Assembly: GCA_016280345.1 (NCBI GenBank)
Contig: JAEEGN010000031.1
Coordinates: 1 to 15,670, forward strand
DNA: 15,670 bases
Source: Selenomonadaceae bacterium
Lineage (GTDB): Bacteria > Bacillota > Negativicutes > Selenomonadales > Selenomonadaceae
Direction of reading: 5' to 3'
A model generated the notes under the pieces. The model was not told where the DNA came from. It did no database searches and saw only the letters and a list, made by a program, of their open reading frames with translations. Both the position numbers and the translations under genes were made by a program. Below, in pieces: positions 7,281-13,833 of this stretch. Numbering within the stretch: the stretch's first letter is position 1; the number at the start of each line of letters is the position of its first letter.

Positions 7281-7457
7281 TCAGTGGTTCCTGGCCGCGG
7301 CTGCCAGGAGCAGAGTGGCAACGGCCAGCAGCAGGCCGGCCGCGATCAGGACCGCTCCGGCAATCTGTGGGAGCTTTCGTTGGTTCCTGCGCCCCAACAG
7401 CAGCAGAAGAATTCCGGCTGCGACGAGAAGTACCATGAGGGAAAAGGAATCAATCAT
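7281..7457 (-). CDS. Small two-helix membrane protein of unknown function
   Basis: A 58-residue protein made almost entirely of two hydrophobic segments, about residues 6-21 (SLMVLLVAAGILLLLLG) and 31-54 (IAGAVLIAAGLLLAVATLLLAA), joined by a basic loop RRNQRK. By the positive-inside rule the loop would be cytoplasmic. The ATG at 7455-7457 is the first good start; AAAGGAG lies about 13 nt upstream, a long spacing, and the next upstream in-frame codon GTT is not a start. The gene is isolated, with a terminator on each side. It has the look of a real small membrane protein, but I recognise no family. Confidence 0.55.
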   Translation of the reverse strand: MIDSFSLMVLLVAAGILLLLLGRRNQRKLPQIAGAVLIAAGLLLAVATLLLAAAARNH

Positions 7458-7491
7458 GATGGCGTTAACGCTCCTTTCTTTTTCCGGAAAG

Positions 7492-7530
7492 GAAAAACAG
7501 GCCGCGGGGCGTTTGGGCACTGCGGCCTGT
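7492..7530 (-). terminator. Intrinsic terminator of the exported-protein cluster
   Basis: On the minus strand ACAGGCCGC (7530 downwards) pairs with GCGGCCTGT ending at 7497, a 9-bp GC-rich stem with a 16-nt loop, followed by TTTTT. It lies about 45 nt after the stop of the gene at 7576-8454 and upstream of the small membrane protein gene, so that small gene is probably transcribed separately. Confidence 0.75.
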
Positions 7531-7575
7531 AACGGTTCGGCCGGATGCGTTTACCCTGCCGAACGAATTGGGATT

Positions 7576-8454
7576 TTACCTGATGAACTCCATATCTTCC
7601 CCGGCGTTTTCCTTTTTGTCCTGCCAGGTCAGCGTGCCGTTGCGCAGGATGAAAACGGCGCTGCCGTCGTTGTAAATCTCTTTATTCGTAACGCTGTTTT
7701 CTTCCGTATAGGCGTAGTCGGTGCGCGTCCCGTTGCTTCGGCTGTTGCTGAAGAGAATGGCCGCGTCGTTGTCATAGGTGCAGTGATAGGTCCACCGGCT
7801 GCCCTCGGCGGCGCTGCTGGCCCATTGGATTTCCACGAGGTATCCGGCGCCTTCCCGACTGATCACGGCGGTGCAGCGGCCGCAGCCCCAGACGCCCACA
7901 TAATCGGCGGCCTTCACGCCGGCACTCGTCTCATGGTATCCGTCGTTCCGGTTGCGCACGAAACGCATGGCCCCGTCCTGCCCGGAGCGGAGCTCTGTCT
8001 GCGTCGCTGCCCCGTCCCTGGGGAAGGCCGCCCACAGCTTGTTGGCGCTATTATAGACGGAGTACCAGGGAGACGCGGTGTCCTTGTCTTCGAGGCTCAG
8101 CCCGCCTTCTTCATAAAAAGAGTACCAAAGGGATTTCGATCCGTCAGGATGTTCCTCCGAGGTCATCCGAACCGTGCCGAACGCTTTGCCGTCTTCATAG
8201 AGCAGCTCGTAGGTGCCGTCAGCATAAATCGTCAGGACTCTCGCGTCCGGAACACCTTCCTCGCGCCAGGTGCCGGCAATCCCCTGAAGGCTGGTATCGC
8301 TGGCAGCGGCAGCGTTCATGGCGGCAGCGCAGGCAACCGATCCCACGTCCGGCATGACATCATTTGTCCAGGCAGCGCCGCCCGCAAGGCAGACTGCCAT
8401 GACAAGCGCGAAAGCCGGGCGGAACTTATTGCTTGTAGTTTCATGCAACTTCAT
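7576..8454 (-). CDS. Exported protein of unknown function with two similar lipocalin-like modules
   Basis: The 292-residue protein starts with a basic segment and a hydrophobic core (FALVMAVCLAGGAAW, about 15-29), then an Ala-rich region (41-51) where a signal peptidase site would fit. Two beta-rich modules follow: about 58-168, opening with IAGTW and closing with GAMRFVR, and about 184-292, opening with YVGVW and closing with DMEFIR. Both contain short Asp/Gly/Thr turns and many aromatic residues, as in small beta-barrels; this is my reading and not a family hit. The second module has Cys191 and Cys194 (CGRC) and Cys225. AAAGGGG lies about 10 nt before the ATG. It is the last gene of a three-gene exported cluster, 30 nt after its neighbour, with a terminator after it. 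Function unknown. Confidence 0.75.
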   Translation of the reverse strand: MKLHETTSNKFRPAFALVMAVCLAGGAAWTNDVMPDVGSVACAAAMNAAAASDTSLQGIAGTWREEGVPDARVLTIYADGTYELLYEDGKAFGTVRMTSEEHPDGSKSLWYSFYEEGGLSLEDKDTASPWYSVYNSANKLWAAFPRDGAATQTELRSGQDGAMRFVRNRNDGYHETSAGVKAADYVGVWGCGRCTAVISREGAGYLVEIQWASSAAEGSRWTYHCTYDNDAAILFSNSRSNGTRTDYAYTEENSVTNKEIYNDGSAVFILRNGTLTWQDKKENAGEDMEFIR

Positions 8455-8484
8455 TGGCCGTAGCCCCTTTCATCCGTCAGTTCT

Positions 8485-8889
8485 TCAGCCGGCAGCCGTT
8501 TCCCAATGCGTGTTGGAGTGGTAGCGCCAGCGGTATTTCCCGTGGTATTCGGGAATGTCCGGATTCTGGATGTAGAAGGTGTACGCGATGTATTCTCCGG
8601 GGGCAACGTAGATATCGTCAACCTCATGGAATATTTCGGTATCCGACCACATTTCCTGCCCATTGTCGGCAATGAGCGTGAGGTCGTATTTCAGCCATTT
8701 GACATAGGCGCCCCGGTCGCCTTCATTCTGGAAGTAACCGACGATTTCCGCCTCACCGGCATTGTGCAGATAAACATGCTCCGTATTGAACTTTATGACC
8801 GGTCTCGCCAGCGCCGGTGACGGGAAGGCCGCCAGGCAGAGGGCGACGAAGGCGAAAAACGCGAAGAGTTTGGACGCGGATGACTTCAT
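8485..8889 (-). CDS. Small exported protein of unknown function
   Basis: The 134-residue protein has a clear signal peptide: KSSASK, a hydrophobic core FAFFAFVALCLAAF, and SPALA as the likely cleavage motif after residue 28. The mature part of about 106 residues is beta-rich and aromatic (HVYLHNAGEAEIVGYFQNEG, YVAPGEYIAYTFYIQNP, KYRWRYHSNTHWE), and could be a small Ig-like or sandwich domain. The VGYFQNEGDRGAYVKW stretch suggests a binding surface, but I recognise no family. A good AGGAGG lies 9 nt before the ATG. The gene lies 49 nt after the repeat protein gene and 30 nt before the two-module protein, all in one direction, so the three are probably co-expressed in the envelope. Confidence 0.75.
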   Translation of the reverse strand: MKSSASKLFAFFAFVALCLAAFPSPALARPVIKFNTEHVYLHNAGEAEIVGYFQNEGDRGAYVKWLKYDLTLIADNGQEMWSDTEIFHEVDDIYVAPGEYIAYTFYIQNPDIPEYHGKYRWRYHSNTHWETAAG

Positions 8890-8937
8890 GTGCTATGACC
8901 TCCTCATAAACTGTTGAGATACTGCGTCAGGGAAAGC

Positions 8938-9549
8938 TCAATCCTGCCGCGCGTGGTGGTAACGTTGCTCGATGTCACGCATGGTTCTAGTATGACGTTC
9001 TCTTTCCCGCTCCAGGGCATGGTTCCGCTTATCGTGCGGATGGCTGCGGTACCGGTGTCGGATCGAATCCATCTCCCGCTCGTGGCGCTCTTTCTCCTCC
9101 CGAAGAGCGCGGCGGTACTCTCCTTCCCGGTGTCTTTCATCCCGTTCGTAGCGGCTGTCCCTGGCATGCCGGTCGTCCCTGTCATATCGGCCGTGCCGGT
9201 TGTCCCGGTTATGCCGGTCGTCCCTGTCGTGCCGGTCATCCCTGTCATATCGTCCATGCCGGTCGTCCCTGTCGTGCCGCTCGTCCCTGTCATATCGGCC
9301 GTGCCGGTTGTCCCGGTCATGTCGGTCGTTCCTGTCGTGCCAGTCATCCCTGTCATATCGGCCGTGCCGATTGTCCCGGCTGTGCCAGTTATCCCTGTCA
9401 TGCCGCTCGTCTCTGCCGTCCCTGTTGTACTGGTCGCTCTGGTGATGAGGCGCCGCCTCTGCCACATTCCCCGAAGGTATCGCAATCCACGCGATATTCA
9501 TCGTCATCAGTCCGCAGAGCGCCGCCGAAATCAGCTTCTTTTTCCCCAT
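8938..9549 (-). CDS. Exported Arg/Asp/His triplet-repeat protein with a duplicated helical C-terminus
   Basis: A 203-residue protein. The start at 9547-9549 has an ideal AAGGAGGT 6 nt upstream; a start seven codons earlier is possible but poorer. Residues 1-32 form a signal peptide (GKKK, hydrophobic LISAALCGLMTMNIAWIAI, cleavage near VAEA). Residues 42-140 are 33 consecutive triplets of the form xRx: the middle residue is Arg in 31 and Trp in 2, and the third residue is nearly always Asp (14), His (13) or Tyr (5). Residues 148-177 and 178-203 are two similar charged helical repeats. Such an Arg/His/Asp-rich exported protein could bind metal ions, phosphate-rich polymers or envelope surfaces; this is inference and I know no matching family. 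It is first in a cluster of three exported proteins, downstream of the two-component system. Confidence 0.8.
   Translation of the reverse strand: MGKKKLISAALCGLMTMNIAWIAIPSGNVAEAAPHHQSDQYNRDGRDERHDRDNWHSRDNRHGRYDRDDWHDRNDRHDRDNRHGRYDRDERHDRDDRHGRYDRDDRHDRDDRHNRDNRHGRYDRDDRHARDSRYERDERHREGEYRRALREEKERHEREMDSIRHRYRSHPHDKRNHALERERERHTRTMRDIEQRYHHARQD
9130..9426 (-). repeat. Triplet-repeat coding region (9-bp codon period, larger units of 45 and 63 bp)
   Basis: This stretch encodes residues 42-140 of the exported repeat protein. On the plus strand the landmark CATATCG occurs at 9183, 9246, 9291 and 9354, spaced 63, 45 and 63 bp (21, 15 and 21 codons), so whole blocks have been duplicated with later point changes. 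All spacings are multiples of 9 bp, keeping the xRx triplet phase. The region is also open in other frames on both strands because of the periodicity; these shadows (VPV-rich on plus, TGT-rich on minus) are not genes. Confidence 0.85.
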
Positions 9550-9951
9550 CGTCTCACCTCCTTCCCTCATGTTTTATATATACGATGTAAACATGGGAAA
9601 TCCTTTAGGAAAAGATTATGATTTTCTTAAGACTGACACAAAAACGTACGGCACGTCTTTCACGGGGCGGCGCCGCCTTGTATCCGCCGGCCGCCAGCCC
9701 TCACCGCCTCACAGTGTCCCTTGAGGGGGATTATGCGATAAAGGAACCATCAGCCGGAGTGGTGGAGGACATCTTCTTCTGAATTATGAAATAAAACAGA
9801 GACAATAATCTCCCCAAAACCTGATCAGTTTTTTCACCCCGCTCAAGTCCCCGTCATTCCTTAGGGTTCAAGGCTTGCTTTTACTGCCCGGGCGCGGTTA
9901 AAAGACGTCACTTCAAAAAAGCTCCTTTTCCGCGACATTTGTGCCGATTTG
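9550..9951. other. Intergenic region upstream of the exported cluster; promoter and terminator functions expected
   Basis: About 400 bp without a gene. On the minus strand it must hold the end of the kinase transcript and the promoter of the exported cluster. An AT-rich stretch at 9571-9583 contains TATATA/TATAAA-type -10 candidates, but no good -35 lies 16-18 nt upstream, which suggests an activator. Next to it, GTAAA-CATG-GGAAA (9587-9600, plus strand) resembles a CpxR-type box, and an imperfect dyad GAAAA...TTTTC lies at 9609-9626. Elsewhere there is a 12-bp GC palindrome at 9666-9677 and weak hairpins at 9878-9904 and 9917-9929 that could end the kinase transcript. No clear intrinsic terminator is visible. 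Confidence 0.45.
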
Positions 9952-11466
9952 TCATTCACTGTCCATTTCCGCCCCCTCCATCAATGGGATAAGGAGGTGA
10001 ATCGTTGTGCCTTCCCCCAGGGCGCTTTCCAGTGACAGCCCGATGCCATGCGCCTCAGCAATCCATCGGGCAATCGCGAGCCCCAGGCCCGTGCCGCCCG
10101 TCCTGGCGCCGGTTTCCTTCGTGCGGGCGCTGTCCACCCGGTAAAAGCGGTCAAACACCTTTTCCTGATGCTCCGGCGCGATCCCGACTCCGTCGTCGGC
10201 TACCGTCACATGGAAGCGACCGCCCTCGCGGCGGGACGCGAGCGTGATATGGCCGCCTGCCGGCGTGTACTTAATCGCGTTCTCGATGAAAACGCGGAGC
10301 ATCTGCCGGATCAGCACGGCGTCGCCAGAGATGGTTCCGGCATCGTTGGCCGCCAGCGTGAACAAATGCTCCGTCGCCACCAGCTCCGTTTTCTTCGCCA
10401 CGTCGGCCACCAACGCCGCCATATCCACCGGCCCCCGGTTCAGCGCCTGCCGGTTTATATCGGCCCGGGCCAGAAACAGCAGCCGCTCAATCAAAGCCTT
10501 CATGTTCTGCGCTTCCGAGCGGATAGCGGCGATGCCCTCGTCCAGCGTCTCGGCGTCCTCGCGTCCCCAGCGGCTCAGCATATCTGAGTACCCCAGGATT
10601 ACCGTCACCGGCGTCCGAAGCTCATGGGAAGCGTCGGAAACGAACTGCCGCTGCTGGGCGAAGCCCGATTCCAGCCGGGCCAGCATATAGTTGAACGTCA
10701 CTGCCAACTCCCGGAGCTCATCGTTGGCCGGAGGTTCCGGAATGCGGCGGCTGAGGTCCGATACCTCGATTTCCTGTGCCGCCTGCGTGATGGTGCGAAT
10801 CGGCTTCAACGTCCGCCGGCTCACGAAGTAACCCGCCAGAAGCGCGATGAGGATGCCCAGCGTATTCGTCAGAAGCAGGGTGCGTGTCAATGCCTGAAGG
10901 AACGGCCCCTCCGCCGTGATGATCCGCAGGAAATGAAGATCGTAACGCCGTCCCTGCCAATCGACGGGAGCCGTTTCATAGTACAGGTGGAAATTGTCCA
11001 GGATGACCACCCGCATTGCCTGATTTGCCCAGAACGGCGGATCCTCCACGAAGTTCGCCTGTACCTCCTCCAGCGACGGATAGTGCCCGGCGCTGTCAAA
11101 CACCTTTTTCCCCGTGTCGTCTGTCACCCGGAGCACCACGCCCGGTGTCAGCGCCCCGTCCCGGTATAGCTGCACCACGAAAGCCGGTGGCGGTTCCCAG
11201 TCAGGATCCCGCGCCAGCCTTTCCTGCTGCTGCTGCGGTGAGAGCGGCGACGGCAACTTGTCCGGCGGCAGTTCTGCTGTCGCCTTCGCTGATGCCAGCG
11301 ACCGCTCCACGCTGCTTTCCAGGTCCACCTCCGCCTGATGATACAACGCGAAGTAGATGCCCGGAATCGTCAAAAGACTCGTCAGGAGCAATATGCAGAT
11401 CAGGATTGCCGCATTGACCAGTGTCAGCCGTGTCGAAATGCGCAGGGAATCAATCCTTGATAACAT
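9952..11466 (-). CDS. Membrane sensor histidine kinase (ArlS/CpxA-like)
   Basis: A 504-residue sensor kinase. TM1 is about residues 14-42, an extracytoplasmic sensor region about 43-195, TM2 about 197-215, HAMP about 216-270, and HisKA with the phospho-acceptor His281 in SDASHELRTP. The HATPase_c domain has its N box at FIENAIKYTP (393-402), G1 DDGVGIAPEH (424-433), F box VFDRFYR (437-443) and G2 GGTGLGLAIA (457-466). All catalytic motifs are intact. I start it at the ATG 11464-11466, with GGGGCG just upstream; this overlaps the response regulator end by 17 nt. An upstream in-frame ATG at 11568 lies deep inside the regulator gene and is rejected. The signal sensed is unknown. Neighbouring exported proteins downstream make an envelope signal likely (inference). 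Confidence 0.93.
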   Translation of the reverse strand: MLSRIDSLRISTRLTLVNAAILICILLLTSLLTIPGIYFALYHQAEVDLESSVERSLASAKATAELPPDKLPSPLSPQQQQERLARDPDWEPPPAFVVQLYRDGALTPGVVLRVTDDTGKKVFDSAGHYPSLEEVQANFVEDPPFWANQAMRVVILDNFHLYYETAPVDWQGRRYDLHFLRIITAEGPFLQALTRTLLLTNTLGILIALLAGYFVSRRTLKPIRTITQAAQEIEVSDLSRRIPEPPANDELRELAVTFNYMLARLESGFAQQRQFVSDASHELRTPVTVILGYSDMLSRWGREDAETLDEGIAAIRSEAQNMKALIERLLFLARADINRQALNRGPVDMAALVADVAKKTELVATEHLFTLAANDAGTISGDAVLIRQMLRVFIENAIKYTPAGGHITLASRREGGRFHVTVADDGVGIAPEHQEKVFDRFYRVDSARTKETGARTGGTGLGLAIARWIAEAHGIGLSLESALGEGTTIHLLIPLMEGAEMDSE

Positions 11467-12139
11467 AACCGACGCCCCGCATCGTATAAATGAACTTCTG
11501 GCCGAACCGCTCGTCGATCTTCGAACGCAGGTACCGGATATAGACGTCCACCACATTCGTATCGCCAATGTAGTCGTACCCCCAGACCGTCTGCAGAATC
11601 TGATCGCGGCTCAGCACCATGCGCTTGTTGCGGAGCAGGTACTCCAGCAACATATACTCCTTCTTCGTCAGCTCCACCAGCTCGCCTTTCACCTTTACCT
11701 CGTAACGGGCCGGGTACATCACCAGATCACCCGCCACCAGGATTTCCCCTTCCGTCGGTTCCGCCGCCGGCTGATGCGCCCGGAGCGCTGCCCGGATACG
11801 TGCCAGAAGCTCCTGGATGGCGAAGGGCTTCGTCATGTAATCGTTGGCGCCGATATCGAGCCCGCTCACTTTGTCCTCAAGGTCATCCTTCGCCGTCAGC
11901 ATGATGATCGGCACGTCCGACAGCTTGCGGACGTTCTGGCAGATGGCCAGCCCGTCCATCTCCGGCAGCATGAGGTCCAAAAGCACCAGATCGTAATTCT
12001 CCTGCAGGATGCGCTCATAAGCCCGGCGGCCGTTCGACTCCGTCGCTGTCTGAAAACCTTCGTGCTCCAGCTCCATTTGCAGAAACCGGGCAATACGGCG
12101 CTCGTCCTCCACAATGAAAATCTTTACCGCATCTTCCAT
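11450..12139 (-). CDS. OmpR/PhoB-family response regulator (ArlR/CpxR-like)
   Basis: A 229-residue DNA-binding response regulator. The receiver domain (about 5-118) has the acidic pair Glu11/Asp12, phospho-acceptor Asp55 (LLDLMLPEMDG), Thr82 and Lys104 (TKPF). After a short linker (HQPAAEPTEG) comes a winged-helix Trans_reg_C domain (about 133-229) with LTKKEYMLLEYLLRN, SRDQILQTVWG and VDVYIRYLRSKID, ending in RGVGYVI. AAAGGAGG lies 8-9 nt before the ATG. It overlaps the kinase gene at its 3' end, the usual layout of a cognate pair. The order regulator, kinase, exported cluster on one strand suggests that it controls the cluster, but a 400-bp gap separates them. Confidence 0.95.
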   Translation of the reverse strand: MEDAVKIFIVEDERRIARFLQMELEHEGFQTATESNGRRAYERILQENYDLVLLDLMLPEMDGLAICQNVRKLSDVPIIMLTAKDDLEDKVSGLDIGANDYMTKPFAIQELLARIRAALRAHQPAAEPTEGEILVAGDLVMYPARYEVKVKGELVELTKKEYMLLEYLLRNKRMVLSRDQILQTVWGYDYIGDTNVVDVYIRYLRSKIDERFGQKFIYTMRGVGYVIKD

Positions 12140-12165
12140 CGCGGCTCGCCTCCTTTCTTCCTGTC

Positions 12166-12194
12166 ATCATACCCTAATCCCGACAAAAAGAAAA
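12166..12194 (-). promoter_or_regulatory. Weak promoter candidate for the two-component operon
   Basis: On the minus strand TATGAT (12166-12171, 5 of 6) lies about 27 nt before the regulator start. The hexamer 17 nt upstream, TTTTCT (12189-12194), matches the -35 poorly and overlaps the U-tract of the preceding terminator. Activation by a regulator, perhaps the phosphorylated OmpR-type protein itself, would fit. Confidence 0.35.
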
Positions 12195-12244
12195 GCGTTC
12201 CCGCCGCCTTTTAATGAAACTCTCATCTCGCGGCCGGAACGCTT
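12184..12244 (-). terminator. Intrinsic terminator of the lysR-thioesterase transcript
   Basis: On the minus strand AAGCGTTCC-G-GCCGC (starting at 12244) pairs with GCGGC-G-GGAACGCTT (ending at 12193): 9 bp, one mismatch, then 5 bp, with a loop of about 22 nt, followed by TTCTTTTTG. It lies about 60 nt after the thioesterase stop and just before the response regulator promoter region. Confidence 0.8.
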
Positions 12245-12303
12245 CATGGTATTTTAATGTTGCCGGTGCTTTCTGCCCCACGCGCCAATGGCCAGGCACC
12301 AAA

Positions 12304-12717
12304 TCACTTCTTGTCACGGCGCGCCTGGGCTTTCCCCAGAAAACGCTCTGCCTGCACGGCGACGCGCTCGTGCGTGCCGGAGCCGATCTCCCCGATTGTA
12401 TCATACGCCTTCAGCTCGTAAGAAATACGCCGTCCCTCCGTGGCCGTCACGATGGCGATGGCCCGTACCGGCAGTCCGACCGGCGTTGCCGCCGAATGGT
12501 GCAGGTGAAGCTCCGTGCCCACGCTCGTCCACCCTTCTGGCAGCAATGTCTCCGCCAGTTCTGCCGCCGCCCGCTCCATCAGCGCCGCCATCGCCGGCGT
12601 CGCCAATACGGGCATCGACCCGCTGCCCACGATTTGCGCCGTATCCTTAACCTCCGTCATCATCAGCGCCTCCCGCGTAAGCCCTGGCGTGATCTTCTCC
12701 AAAATCTCCATATCCAT
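12304..12717 (-). CDS. Hotdog-fold thioesterase, fluoroacetyl-CoA-thioesterase (FlK)-like
   Basis: A 137-residue single-domain hotdog protein. The pattern GSGSMPVLATPAM...MERAA...VGTELHLHHSAATPVG matches the FlK-like thioesterase group that I know. The FlK catalytic triad Thr42/Glu50/His76 would correspond here to Thr40, Glu48 and His74 with a constant offset of two, all present. Such proteins hydrolyse small acyl-CoA esters. Outside the fluoroacetate producer the substrate is usually unknown, so a housekeeping clean-up or detoxifying role is inferred. The second half has the usual HERVAVQAERF segment. AAGGAGGA lies just before the ATG at 12717; an alternative ATG two codons later has better spacing. 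The gene begins 9 nt after the lysR stop, so they are co-transcribed and the regulator may respond to the related acyl compound. Confidence 0.85.
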   Translation of the reverse strand: MDMEILEKITPGLTREALMMTEVKDTAQIVGSGSMPVLATPAMAALMERAAAELAETLLPEGWTSVGTELHLHHSAATPVGLPVRAIAIVTATEGRRISYELKAYDTIGEIGSGTHERVAVQAERFLGKAQARRDKK

Positions 12718-12726
12718 TTCCTCCTT

Positions 12727-13620
12727 CTAACGATTCAGCGGGCTGTGCATCTCCTGGAACAAGCCAATGAACTGCCGGGCGCTCGCGGGCAGCGGATGAT
12801 TCCGCAACCAGGAAACCACCGTATGCGTCATGATTTCCGGCTCAATCAGCCGTTTCGTCACCAGGCGGCCGTCGTCTGCCATCAGACTCCGGGCCGAAGC
12901 CGGCACCAACGCGATTCCCAGACCTCGCCGGACATTCAGTACATCCAGCACAATGCTGTCACTGACGCAAATCAGATCTGGTGTGAATCCTGCCCGCTGG
13001 CAGTGGGCCAAGAAAGGCGCTTTCCAGCGGAGCGGCACGATTACCGGCTGTTCCCGGAGTTCCACCAACCGGACCGAATCATTCAGGCCGCCCAGCTGAC
13101 TTTTCTCCCGGTCCATTACCACGACAAGCGGCTCGTTTTCCAGAACGAATGAATCATAGAAATTCGCGTCCACCTGGCTGCGGGTAATGCCGATTTCAAT
13201 CGAGCGACTGTCCAGCATCTCCAGCACCCGTGTCCCCTCCGCCTCGAAAACCTGAAAGGTCACCTGAGGGTAGCGGCGGTGGAACTCGTGCATCAACTCC
13301 GGCAAAATCAATGCTCCCGAGGAAATGACCGTTCCCAGGCGCACCGTCCCCGCCTGGCCGCTGCCGACTTCCGCGATCTCACGTACCGTTCCCTCCACCA
13401 TGCCCAGGATTGTCTCCACCCGGGCGTAAAGCAACCGCCCTGTTTCCGTCAGCCGGATGCGACGGCTGCCCCGTTCGAAAAGCTGGACCCCCAGCGACGC
13501 CTCCAGCCGCTTCATCTGCCTCGACAGCGCCGGCTGCGCCACATCAAGCCGAAGCGCCGCGTGGCTGATGTTTCCCTCCTCGACCACAGCGTAAAACGCC
13601 TGCATATCCTTGATTTCCAT
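12727..13620 (-). CDS. LysR-family transcriptional regulator
   Basis: A 297-residue LysR-type regulator. The N-terminal winged helix-turn-helix (about 1-60) reads MEIKDMQAFYAVVEEGNISH, then AALRLDVAQPALSRQMKRLE and LGVQLFERGSRRIRLTETG, a standard LysR helix set. A linker helix follows and the co-inducer domain covers about 90-297, with GTVRLGTV at its start. I start it at the ATG 13618-13620, where homologous regulators start; a longer reading frame adds 83 residues that run through the promoter and are rejected. The ribosome binding site GAGGCGG is only moderate. A promoter and an AT-rich dyad lie upstream, the usual place for autoregulation. The thioesterase gene follows in the same transcript, unlike the usual divergent layout. 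The inducer is unknown. Confidence 0.93.
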   Translation of the reverse strand: MEIKDMQAFYAVVEEGNISHAALRLDVAQPALSRQMKRLEASLGVQLFERGSRRIRLTETGRLLYARVETILGMVEGTVREIAEVGSGQAGTVRLGTVISSGALILPELMHEFHRRYPQVTFQVFEAEGTRVLEMLDSRSIEIGITRSQVDANFYDSFVLENEPLVVVMDREKSQLGGLNDSVRLVELREQPVIVPLRWKAPFLAHCQRAGFTPDLICVSDSIVLDVLNVRRGLGIALVPASARSLMADDGRLVTKRLIEPEIMTHTVVSWLRNHPLPASARQFIGLFQEMHSPLNR

Positions 13621-13645
13621 ATAATCCGACCGCCTCGTGAAGATG

Positions 13646-13686
13646 ATAGATATGCGATTTACAGTATATGAACTATGCAAATCTAT
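13646..13686. promoter_or_regulatory. Candidate LysR operator, AT-rich dyad
   Basis: Arms ATAGAT (13646-13651) and ATCTAT (13681-13686) are inverted around an AT-rich centre (TTTACAGTATATGAACTATG), with TATGC-type half-motifs next to each arm. The 60-bp stretch is strikingly AT-rich compared with the rest of the window. It lies between the lysR promoter -10 and the start codon, a position that would suit autorepression. Confidence 0.4.
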
Positions 13687-13689
13687 ATT

Positions 13690-13718
13690 ATTATACTTCA
13701 TTTTGAGGCAGTCTGCAA
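13690..13718 (-). promoter_or_regulatory. Promoter of the lysR-thioesterase operon
   Basis: On the minus strand a perfect TATAAT (13690-13695) follows TTGCAG (13713-13718) with a 17-nt spacer, about 70 nt upstream of the lysR start. The -35 is only partly conserved. The candidate operator lies just downstream of it. Confidence 0.6.
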
Positions 13719-13833
13719 CAACGCGGGAAATGCCGGCGCGAATTCCGGCGGGCGGCCAGTGCCAAGTCCTCCATACCGGATACGGTCCAGGCCGAGCGAT
13801 GCCGTATTCATTTGTGTCCTGTGCCTGAATAGC

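Noticed and set aside
8904..9485. Long frames across the repeat region: TGT/MTG-rich on the minus strand (8904-9485) and VPV-rich on the plus strand (8914-9621)
   Set aside because: They exist because the 9-bp periodic DNA stays open in several frames. They lack ribosome binding sites and signal peptides, while the minus-strand frame at 8938-9549 has an ideal ribosome binding site, a signal peptide and a coherent C-terminus.
9838..9904. Possible intrinsic terminator of the kinase gene (CTTTTA...TAAAAG at 9878-9904)
   Set aside because: The stem is AT-rich with a bulge and has no T-run after it; I list it only as a weak element of the intergenic region.
13720..13833. Plus-strand frames between the lysR promoter and the decarboxylase terminator
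   Set aside because: They are short, have no ribosome binding site and cross regulatory DNA; I see no gene there.
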